A stretch of 64,000 bases of DNA from an uncultured Clostridia bacterium (GTDB lineage Bacteria > Bacillota > Clostridia > Saccharofermentanales > Saccharofermentanaceae), in the NCBI GenBank assembly GCA_947303255.1, contig CAMYXL010000002.1:1-64000 (forward strand), read 5' to 3'. Under the pieces are notes generated by a model that was not told the DNA's origin, made no database searches, and worked only from the letters and a program-made list of their open reading frames with translations. The stretch's first letter is position 1. Each line of letters starts with the position of its first letter. Shown here piece after piece: positions 49,069 to 56,976 of this stretch. A program made the position numbers and the translations under genes.

Positions 49069-49916
49069 CTTAAAACACCTACCCTCTCGCCGTATCTGAC
49101 CTTAGTCTCCACCCCCGCGGCGCTCTGTTTCATAATGTCTTCGTCAACTTCGATATCCCTTCCGACAAACATTATAACAGTCGATCCGCCGGGCTCAAAA
49201 TAACCTTTCTCCTGCCCCTTCTCGAAAACGTTCACCTCATGGTTCACTATCCTTCCCACCAGAAGCGCGCCCACTTCGACAAAGGCTATCATCCCGAAAT
49301 TCTTCGTTTCCAACATGCTAACTTCACGGCTGTTTTCCTTATAGATCTTGTGATCTTTCGAGATCGGACTAACCGTATGAAGCTTGCCCTTTATTTTCTT
49401 GCTACTTACTACTTTTCCTTCATCCGGAAAGCAGTACCTGTGGAAGTTATCAACACTTAACCTGAAGACCAGTGCATAACCTCCCTTAAACTCTTCCGCA
49501 CTTCCCGCCAAAACCTCGTCAGCGGTATACTCTCTTCCCTTTACCGTCATCCTCGTTTCATCGTCGATCTTATACACCAAAAGCTTTGAATCTGCCGGTG
49601 AAATAAGCACGTTTTCTGCCATGTCGATCGGGCGTTTCTCCGGACGTATTTTTCGAGTAAAAAAATCATTGAAAGACTCATACTCTTTGTCCTCATATTC
49701 GCTCATGTCGATGCCCTGTTTTTCTATGAACTCAGGTATCTTTTTGACCGAGCTTTTCCGCGAATTCATCCTGCCGTAAATACCCGACACAAAAGGTGAG
49801 ACTGCAAGTCCCAAAAACAGCCTTCCGAACGCATTATTGTAGAGGAACTCGAGCTTCCCTGCGCCGTACTGTTCTATCTCTTCATATGACTTACTTTGTC
49901 TGTCATAGATCTTCAT
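49062..49916 (-). CDS. Phosphatidylserine decarboxylase-like protein
   Basis: FNDFFTRKIRPEKRPID, SVDNFHRYCFPDEG, C-terminal FEPGGSTVIMFVGRDIEVDEDI with GGST at the serinolysis site. Confidence 0.85.
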   Translation of the reverse strand: MKIYDRQSKSYEEIEQYGAGKLEFLYNNAFGRLFLGLAVSPFVSGIYGRMNSRKSSVKKIPEFIEKQGIDMSEYEDKEYESFNDFFTRKIRPEKRPIDMAENVLISPADSKLLVYKIDDETRMTVKGREYTADEVLAGSAEEFKGGYALVFRLSVDNFHRYCFPDEGKVVSSKKIKGKLHTVSPISKDHKIYKENSREVSMLETKNFGMIAFVEVGALLVGRIVNHEVNVFEKGQEKGYFEPGGSTVIMFVGRDIEVDEDIMKQSAAGVETKVRYGERVGVLRC

Positions 49917-49926
49917 GATTTATCCC

Positions 49927-50550
49927 TTACAAAAACACCAGAAAGACTACGAGCATAACGATAGCCAAAAGTCCGAATATTCCGTACCAGATTCCCTTCG
50001 GTTTCGGTATCTTCACCTTAAGGATCTGGCATATGGAAACGAGCACTATGAATCCTTCAAAAACGAACGGAAAAGCATTCTTCGGAAGCGGCACTTCCAG
50101 AAGATAGATAAGCGGAAAGATAAGCGCCGAGAATGTTACCGGAAGACCCGTGTAATACTTTACAGGACCTTCACTGTCGGCAGTTGCGATATTAAAGTAT
50201 CCGAGTCTTGCAACACCGCAGATCGCGAACAGTGCAAAGATAAACGGATCCCAGATATGCGTAAGTCCCATGGCGATAAATATGCAGATCGGAAGTGCGA
50301 TGAAGTTAACAACATCGACAAGAGAATCGAGCTCGATTCCAAACAGTTTCTCTTCTTCCGTACGCTTACATTTTCGAGCGACCATACCATCAAAAAGATC
50401 GCATATACCTGCCATCATAAGGCACGAATAAGAATACGTGATCTTGTCTGTGGTAAACGCGAGAAAGATACCCGCTACCGCGAACATCAGACCCACATAA
50501 GTTAAGATGACTGACTTGTTCCATTTACCGATAAACATGTTACTCACCAT
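49927..50550 (-). CDS. CDP-alcohol phosphatidyltransferase, PssA-like
   Basis: CDLFDGMVARKCKRTEEEKLFGIELDSLVDVV matches the DGxxAR-x8-GxxxDxxxD motif. Confidence 0.9.
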   Translation of the reverse strand: MVSNMFIGKWNKSVILTYVGLMFAVAGIFLAFTTDKITYSYSCLMMAGICDLFDGMVARKCKRTEEEKLFGIELDSLVDVVNFIALPICIFIAMGLTHIWDPFIFALFAICGVARLGYFNIATADSEGPVKYYTGLPVTFSALIFPLIYLLEVPLPKNAFPFVFEGFIVLVSICQILKVKIPKPKGIWYGIFGLLAIVMLVVFLVFL

Positions 50551-53047
50551 CCGATATCGTTACTGTTCCGGTCGATCCGTCAATTGTGATGATCTGACCG
50601 TCCCTGATCTTACTCATTGCATCCTTGCAGCAGACGATCGCGGGGATTCCGTATTCTCTTGATACGATCGCTGCGTGGCAGAGGATTCCGCCGTACTCGG
50701 TTACGATTCCAGACAAGATCGCGAACTTAGGTGTCCAACCTGTATCCGTAAATCTTGTTACGAGGATATCACCCTGCTGGAGTCTGTCGATCTTTGTAAA
50801 GTCTTCGATGACTCTTGCGACTGCAGTGATCTTTCCGTTATTAGCACCAAGACCTTTGATGGTATTCTTGCTCTCGCTGCCTTTCAGGATCTGGAAATCA
50901 TGACCGATCTCGTTGTCGCTGATGTAATTTCTGTATGCGTTATAGTAGAACTTATTTCTTACGATAAGATCGTTAAGATCTTCCTTTGTTTTCTTGCCGT
51001 CGATAAAGTCCCAGAGGTTTCCGACCTTAAGGAACCACACGTCTTCCCATGTGTTTAACACGCCGTCTTTTTCGAGCTTTTTCGCGTATTCCATGGTGTA
51101 CATACGAAGCATATAGTAGAACCTTGTGGATACGTCTCTGAACTCTTCTCTCCACCAGAGCATCTTACGCATGTTGGCGATCTTATCAGAGATCTTTTTG
51201 TACTCGGAAGAAGATACTTTTCCTTCAAGTCCCTTCATGATCTTCTCATGAACTTTGTTTCCTCTTTCCTTGTCTTCAAGAGGTGAGAAAGAGTCATCAA
51301 GAAGTGCCATGTCCTTGACCATCGCGATCAATACTTCAGGCTCCTCGTAATAGCATGGATAAGTGATATCCAATTCCTTATCGGAATGATATCCGTAATC
51401 GCTTATAAGCTTTTTTACAAGCGGCATCTGATGATTATCCTGATCTATGTTCTTCGCGATATCTGACGCGGAATTATCCTGCCAGCAATTAACATCCACT
51501 TCACTTGTTCTGATCTTTCTCGTGATGTCCCACATGTCATAGAAAGGAAGCAGGTGTGAGATGTTATCAATGTTTGCAAGAAGCGACAGATATTCGCTTT
51601 CAGACACATACTTAAGAAGACTGTCCTTATAAAGTGACTGGTGGATCGTGTTGATGAAGATCTGCCAGAAATATGTTGTCTCTGATCTTAAATATGTTTC
51701 CTTAGTAATCTTAGTAAATGACGTCGTTATATCTTCGATCTTGTTGTTATCAAGCTTATCTTTGTAGTCAAAGTAAAGATCCAAAAGTTCCTGCTTGTAT
51801 CTTTCAGAATTCTTTTTCCTGTCATCAAGAAGGCTCTTTTGTTTTACGATGATCGGGATCATGTGGAAGAGTACCTTTGGAGTAGCATTGGTAACTTTTC
51901 CGTCGCCTTCATAGTTTCCGCTGATTCCGTACTCGCTGTCGAATTCTCTTTCCTTATAACCTACGATCTGCTCCATGGTCTTCTTAACTGCAGAAAGATT
52001 CCAATAGCATCTGCCGTAGTACATCTCGCCGAGTTTTTTAGGAAGCTCTTCGTCCTTGAGGATCCTGGAGTCAACGATGAATTTTCGAAGAGAATACTCC
52101 CAGATATATTCATATAAACTCCACATATAAGGAGTACAAACAGTCGCGGATACACCGCCATCCTTAAAATCGGCCGTGGTCCATACGTCATTTATACCTG
52201 CATAGTTGATCTTCGTGATCCTTCTTGACTGAAGGATGAAAAGTTCGCCGTTTTTGATAGCAAACTCGATGTCACAAGGATATCCGAACTCCTGCTGGAT
52301 GTTCGCGAAGACATCTGCATATTCCTTAACTTTTTCGGAAGAAATGAACTTGTTTCCTTCTTTGCGGTCAACTTCTTTTCCGTCATACCAATTGAAGTGA
52401 TACTGCTCCGGAACAGTCTTGCCGCTTACTATGTTTTCACCCAATCCCTCAGACACTTCGATGAGCATCGTCTTATCATTTCCCGTAACAGGATCTATGG
52501 TAAAGCAGATGCCGCTTAAGTCTGAATCGACCATCTCCTGAACAACAACGGACATCTTAAGGTCACTAAGATCAATTGTCCTGTTGATGAGATAACTTAA
52601 GATGATCTCACTAAACATCGACTTATAACATTCGATGACTTTTTCTTCGATATTCTCATAACTTGTGTTAAGGAATGTCTGATACTGTCCTGCAAAAGAG
52701 AACTCATCCAAGTCTTCTTTTGTACCGCTGCTTCGAACGGCATAAAGTTTGCCGGAACTAGCCTGTTCCGAGATCTCTTTTTCGATAGAAGAAGGAAGCT
52801 TAAGACCGTCAAAAAGTTTACTTATCTTCTCGGAAGTCTCGCGGACATTTTCTTTGGTAAGACCTTTGAGTGCCTCCTTTATCTTCTCATCTGTTCCGTT
52901 TGCCTTTACGGTATCGTCGTAGGTGTCACTGTCCAGAACAAATCCGTTCGGAACATTAAACCCTTTGCTTTTCATTAGTAACAGGAATTTTCCCTTATTA
53001 CCGAGCTTCTCATTTCCCTCTTCCCTGCTATCTAACCTGACGATCAT
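50540..53047 (-). CDS. PEP synthase/rifampicin-phosphotransferase-like protein 2
   Basis: GKFLLLMKSKGFNVPNGFVL, YAVRSSGTKEDLDEFSFAGQYQTFLNT, GICFTIDPVTGN, GGILCHAAIVSREYGIPAIV. Confidence 0.9.
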   Translation of the reverse strand: MIVRLDSREEGNEKLGNKGKFLLLMKSKGFNVPNGFVLDSDTYDDTVKANGTDEKIKEALKGLTKENVRETSEKISKLFDGLKLPSSIEKEISEQASSGKLYAVRSSGTKEDLDEFSFAGQYQTFLNTSYENIEEKVIECYKSMFSEIILSYLINRTIDLSDLKMSVVVQEMVDSDLSGICFTIDPVTGNDKTMLIEVSEGLGENIVSGKTVPEQYHFNWYDGKEVDRKEGNKFISSEKVKEYADVFANIQQEFGYPCDIEFAIKNGELFILQSRRITKINYAGINDVWTTADFKDGGVSATVCTPYMWSLYEYIWEYSLRKFIVDSRILKDEELPKKLGEMYYGRCYWNLSAVKKTMEQIVGYKEREFDSEYGISGNYEGDGKVTNATPKVLFHMIPIIVKQKSLLDDRKKNSERYKQELLDLYFDYKDKLDNNKIEDITTSFTKITKETYLRSETTYFWQIFINTIHQSLYKDSLLKYVSESEYLSLLANIDNISHLLPFYDMWDITRKIRTSEVDVNCWQDNSASDIAKNIDQDNHQMPLVKKLISDYGYHSDKELDITYPCYYEEPEVLIAMVKDMALLDDSFSPLEDKERGNKVHEKIMKGLEGKVSSSEYKKISDKIANMRKMLWWREEFRDVSTRFYYMLRMYTMEYAKKLEKDGVLNTWEDVWFLKVGNLWDFIDGKKTKEDLNDLIVRNKFYYNAYRNYISDNEIGHDFQILKGSESKNTIKGLGANNGKITAVARVIEDFTKIDRLQQGDILVTRFTDTGWTPKFAILSGIVTEYGGILCHAAIVSREYGIPAIVCCKDAMSKIRDGQIITIDGSTGTVTISDGE

Positions 53048-53059
53048 AACGTGTGCTCC

Positions 53060-53650
53060 TTAAAACATATTCTTCCGAAGCTTCATGAAATAAAGCATCA
53101 TGTTCAGGAACAAGTGAGTTGCGGCACCGACAAGTACGTACAAGAGGTAAAGAAGTATTCCCAACGGGAAGAACAGCCATACCACAAATGCCACACCGAA
53201 CACGGAATCAGCCTGATCGAGGAAGACAAAGAAAACCTTCCAAAATCCATTGACCGTCTTACCCGGAGTGATATCAAGTCTTCTTTTAAGAAAACTGTTC
53301 GGAAGCTCAAATAATGCATATCCGAGTCCCAAAAGCACTCCGATCAAGACGTTGTACAAAACCGTGTTGTCATGTTCCTGGTAGAAGAAGTTAAGGCCGG
53401 CCAATGTCTCGTTGATACAGATCAATCCCCAAAGCACCGAAAAGATAACGTTGAAGATAACGTATCCGATCATGCCCTTCCATGTCTTATTGTCACCGAA
53501 TATCCTTCGTCCGTCGGCGAAGTTCTTACCACAATCGATAGGACGAGCTGCAAACTTCATTATAGGAAGCTTACACCATATCATCACAGCGATTCCCGCA
53601 AGTATTGTCGGGACTAATGTTACGTACATCATAAGTATATATCTGAGCAT
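53060..53650 (-). CDS. CDP-archaeol synthase (CarS)-like CTP:lipid-phosphate cytidylyltransferase
   Basis: IDCGKNFADGRRIFGDNKTWKGMIGYVIF, FELPNSFLKRRLDITPGKTVNGFWKVFFVFLDQADSVFG. Confidence 0.85.
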   Translation of the reverse strand: MLRYILMMYVTLVPTILAGIAVMIWCKLPIMKFAARPIDCGKNFADGRRIFGDNKTWKGMIGYVIFNVIFSVLWGLICINETLAGLNFFYQEHDNTVLYNVLIGVLLGLGYALFELPNSFLKRRLDITPGKTVNGFWKVFFVFLDQADSVFGVAFVVWLFFPLGILLYLLYVLVGAATHLFLNMMLYFMKLRKNMF

Positions 53651-53793
53651 TGATCGACCTCACCCTCATATCGTACCATACATCATGATATATTCATGGT
53701 TCAATTTCATAATATCATCGATACTTTGATAGTCAAAGTAATTTTGTGGCAAATTTTCGCCCTTCTCCAAAACCTCTGTCCTGCAGGCTTTTT

Positions 53794-54140
53794 CAAACCT
53801 TGTTCGAAGATAAACATCATCTTTTCTCAAAAATCCAACCTAAAGTTTTATTCCTGATTTTCGGATTTTAAAAATCCAACCTTAGGTTGGAAAAAGAAAA
53901 GGGGACTTACAAGAAATCCAACCTAAAGTTGTGGTTACCTCTGCTTTTCTGCCTGGCCGGGATCATAAAAGTCATGAAAAGACCTTTTGGTCACGATAAA
54001 TCCAACCCTGGGGTGGAAAAAGATAAAATCCAAATTCAAAAAGCCAACCTTATGTTGGAAAAATATTTTTCAGATTTCGGGAAAGCATCTTAAGGTTGGA
54101 AAAAACTGAAGGCACCAGAAAAATCCAACCTTATTTACCC
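53794..54140. repeat. Intergenic array 2 of the CCAACCTTAGGTTGG motif family
   Basis: Motif starts at 53794 (degenerate), 53835, 53876, 53918, 54002, 54044, ~54085 (right half only), 54125: spacings 41, 41, 42, 84, 42, ~41, ~40 bp. Confidence 0.9.
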
Positions 54141-54144
54141 CAAA

Positions 54145-54180
54145 GAAAAAGAAGCCTTACCTTAAGGTCAGCTTCTTCCT
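54145..54180 (-). terminator. Rho-independent terminator downstream of the CDF transporter gene
   Basis: Minus strand AAGAAGC...GCTTCTT followed by TTTCTTT. Confidence 0.65.
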
Positions 54181-54203
54181 TGATTTATTACAGATTAAAA
54201 AGA

Positions 54204-55349
54204 TTATTCCCTGTCGACTGTGATCACAGCCTCGCAATTCTTGCCCAGTTCCTTGATCTTATCGCAGAGGATCTTCTTGATCTCGTCGTCGGTCTTCGGG
54301 TTGTCATAGGAAACCAGGATCTCGAAGAATAGCTTGTCCACTTCTTCCTCACGAACGAGCCTGAAGTCATAAAGATTCATCTTAGGATCGATGGCTTGCA
54401 TGTGCTTTGTAAGCTCTGTACGAATGAATGTGATTTCCTCGTCGGCTGTCATGACAGGATCAACGTGGATGGTAAGTTCGGTTACTATTCCCTTGTCGGT
54501 TACGTCTCGCTCGATCTTGTCAATGATCTCGTGGGCTCTTACAAGAGAACAGTCATGAGGCATCTCGACATGAACTGATGCTACGGTTACGTCGTGGCCG
54601 TATTCGTGGACCCTGAGGTCATGAACGCCTAGGATCTCGTCATATGTAAGAATCTCTTTCTCGAGTTTTTCGATTGTCTCCTTGTCAGGTGCCGCACCAA
54701 GAAGAGGTTCTATTGTCTCTTTTGCAGAGCGGATTCCTGAGAAGATAACGAGGATGGAGACTATTGCTCCTGCCCAGCCGTCGATGTTCTTTTTGAAGAT
54801 GAGCATGACTGCGACGGACAGTAAGGCAACGCCTGTTGTGATGCAGTCTGCTCTGGAGTCAGCAGCCGTAGCTCTCATTGCCTCCGAAGAGATCCTCTTG
54901 GCGATCTTACCGTAAAAAAGCGACATCCAAAGCTTAATGAGAATGGTGATCGCGAGGATTATTATTGTAGTTATATTAACGTCGAGTTCATTCGGGTGGA
55001 TTATCTTGCCTACGGATTCCTTGAAAAGGTTGATGGCAACCGCGATAACGGCAGCGGCTACAACAAAGCCCGCGATGTATTCCATTCGGCCGTGACCGTA
55101 CGGATGCTCCCTGTCGGCAGGCTTACCGGAGATCTTGAATCCTACAAGAGTTACTATGGAAGAAATGGCATCGGACATGTTGTTGACGGCATCAGTTGCG
55201 ATGGAGACCGCACCTGTCAAAAGTCCCATTGTTACCTTGATGCACGCGAGCAAAACATTGCAGATTATACCGACGACTCCTGCGAGAAGGCCGTATTTGT
55301 GTCTCTGCGACGGATCTCTAATGAATAACTTTATGAGTAATTCCGACAT
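54204..55349 (-). CDS. Cation diffusion facilitator family transporter
   Basis: SIATDAVNNMSDAISSIVTLVGFKISGKPADREHPYGHGRMEYIAG; DSRADCITTGVAL. Confidence 0.95.
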   Translation of the reverse strand: MSELLIKLFIRDPSQRHKYGLLAGVVGIICNVLLACIKVTMGLLTGAVSIATDAVNNMSDAISSIVTLVGFKISGKPADREHPYGHGRMEYIAGFVVAAAVIAVAINLFKESVGKIIHPNELDVNITTIIILAITILIKLWMSLFYGKIAKRISSEAMRATAADSRADCITTGVALLSVAVMLIFKKNIDGWAGAIVSILVIFSGIRSAKETIEPLLGAAPDKETIEKLEKEILTYDEILGVHDLRVHEYGHDVTVASVHVEMPHDCSLVRAHEIIDKIERDVTDKGIVTELTIHVDPVMTADEEITFIRTELTKHMQAIDPKMNLYDFRLVREEEVDKLFFEILVSYDNPKTDDEIKKILCDKIKELGKNCEAVITVDRE

Positions 55350-55409
55350 GCCTTAGCTTCTCCTTATTGTTCGTTATAGTATACCACTTGAAAAGGAGCG
55401 AAGCTTAGT

Positions 55410-55907
55410 TTATTCATCATAGGTTCCGATAACGACCAGTTCGTCATCAAACTTTTTCTTCGGATCAAATCTCACGATAACGGCTCGCTTGCCTACATCA
55501 CTCTTCTTAATTTTGTAGCGGACTTTGATCTTAATACTTTTTCCTTCGGTTGTTTTTACCGTAGCCCAGACAACTCTTTTCTTATGACTGACGGAGACAT
55601 TGATCTTTTCTATCGTGCATTCTTCCACCCGGTACTGCCCTTTATTGATACATGAGATCTTCTTTATGCTTCCGATCATGATAGTAAATACAAACACGGC
55701 AAGACCCAAGAGCAAAAGCTGTACGATGATCGAGAATATTGCAAAAGGAATGCTTCCTTTTCGGATTATAGTCATTATGCCCTTCGGAATACATCCAAGG
55801 ACCAGAATGTCAAAGAAAGCGCTCACTACTATGCCCAAGATCTCTTCAGGGATTGCCCTTTTCTTTACTATAGCAATCTCTTCTTCAAGCGGATCTCGTA
55901 ATTTCAT
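55410..55907 (-). CDS. Small membrane protein, unknown function
   Basis: Start moved to MKLRDPLEEEIAIVKKR, since the longer track ORF runs through the tRNA; two TM helices plus a soluble domain. Confidence 0.6.
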   Translation of the reverse strand: MKLRDPLEEEIAIVKKRAIPEEILGIVVSAFFDILVLGCIPKGIMTIIRKGSIPFAIFSIIVQLLLLGLAVFVFTIMIGSIKKISCINKGQYRVEECTIEKINVSVSHKKRVVWATVKTTEGKSIKIKVRYKIKKSDVGKRAVIVRFDPKKKFDDELVVIGTYDE

Positions 55908-55966
55908 CTTATATATCCTTTCAAAACCTTTTATTCCGACCGTGATTATAACACTTCTCGAAAAAG

Positions 55967-55997
55967 AAAACCCCGTCAAACCAAGGTTTAACAGGGT
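55967..55997 (-). terminator. Rho-independent terminator downstream of tRNA-Ala
   Basis: Minus strand CCCTGTTAAACC-TT-GGTTTGACGGGG-TTTTC. Confidence 0.8.
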
Positions 55998-56010
55998 CCT
56001 ATTTCTGAAT

Positions 56011-56086
56011 TGGTGGAGACGATGGGACTTGAACCCACTACCTCTGCAATGCGAATGCAACGCTCTCCCAGGTGAGCTACGCCCCC
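56011..56086 (-). tRNA. tRNA-Ala, anticodon CGC, CCA encoded
   Basis: Minus strand GGGGGCGTAGCTCACCTGGGAGAGCGTTGCATTCGCATTGCAGAGGTAGTGGGTTCAAGTCCCATCGTCTCCACCA folds as a cloverleaf; anticodon loop TTCGCAT. Confidence 0.95.
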
Positions 56087-56119
56087 ATACGAGGTGATTA
56101 TACACCCCGTAAACGGAAA

Positions 56120-56848
56120 TTACTTTAAGGATTCGAGCTTTACGACAGCCTCTTCAAGACTGAGACCTGCGTAGTCCTGAGCATGCACGATGCTGCCTGA
56201 AGGACCTTCGGATGTGAATGCAGGAGCAAGGCATCCGACTACCGCAGATGACGGGTCATTTGGAGCCATTGGTCCGCCAAGGTCTGTTCTGCACCAGCCC
56301 GGATCAGTGAGGTAGACCAATACGTCTTTTCCGCTTGTGAGCTTAACCAGGTCTGATGTGGTCTTATCAAGACCTGCTTTGCTGGCGGAGTATGGTCCCT
56401 GCTCAGGCTCGTTGCAGATTCCTGATGTTGTATTGACGATCCTTCCGAACCCCTTCTCGAGCATTGAAGGAAGGATTGAATAGCAGATCATCATTGGTGC
56501 GATGGTGTTTACGCGGAATGACTTTTCGTAGTCTTCCCATGTTGTATCGAAAACGTCCGGTCTGTAGGTCACCTGGATGCCTGCGTTGTTGTAGATGATG
56601 TCTATGCTGTATGAGGAAAGATCCTTGATGAGCTTTTCAACGTCTTCCCTGCTTCCGAGATCACAGCCGAAACTTACGGCGGTTGATCCGTTAGATCTTA
56701 CGATCTCCTCGACTTCAGCGGTGTGCGCTTTGTCGCGGCTTACGAGGATGAGGTTTACTCCGTACTTCGAAAGCTCGATAGTCATGAGTTTTCCGATGCC
56801 TCTTGCGGCACCTGTTACAAGGATGGTCTTGCCTTTGATATCTATCAT
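56120..56848 (-). CDS. Short-chain dehydrogenase/reductase
   Basis: ILVTGAARGIGKLMTIEL, YNNAGIQ, YSASKAGLDK. Confidence 0.95.
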   Translation of the reverse strand: MIDIKGKTILVTGAARGIGKLMTIELSKYGVNLILVSRDKAHTAEVEEIVRSNGSTAVSFGCDLGSREDVEKLIKDLSSYSIDIIYNNAGIQVTYRPDVFDTTWEDYEKSFRVNTIAPMMICYSILPSMLEKGFGRIVNTTSGICNEPEQGPYSASKAGLDKTTSDLVKLTSGKDVLVYLTDPGWCRTDLGGPMAPNDPSSAVVGCLAPAFTSEGPSGSIVHAQDYAGLSLEEAVVKLESLK

Positions 56849-56976
56849 GTTTTTTGCCCCCTTTGATTAAGTGAGGAAATTATAACAGTTGAGGTGTTTG
56901 GCTGTGTTCCATAAAGGTCAATTTTTTGTTATAATTTAGACCTGATTTAGACCTAGTCGACAGCGAGGTACACTCT

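Noticed and set aside
53794-54140. Ordinary bidirectional terminators as the sole explanation for the TTTTTCCAACCTTAGGTTGGAAAAA hairpins
   Set aside because: Some copies could act as terminators, but many are half-sites without a hairpin, and separate terminators (2551-2583, 54145-54180) already serve the adjacent genes. Regular spacing is not explained.
56013-56105. N-terminal extension of ORF 55410..56105
   Set aside because: It translates the tRNA-Ala gene; the true start is likely at 55907.
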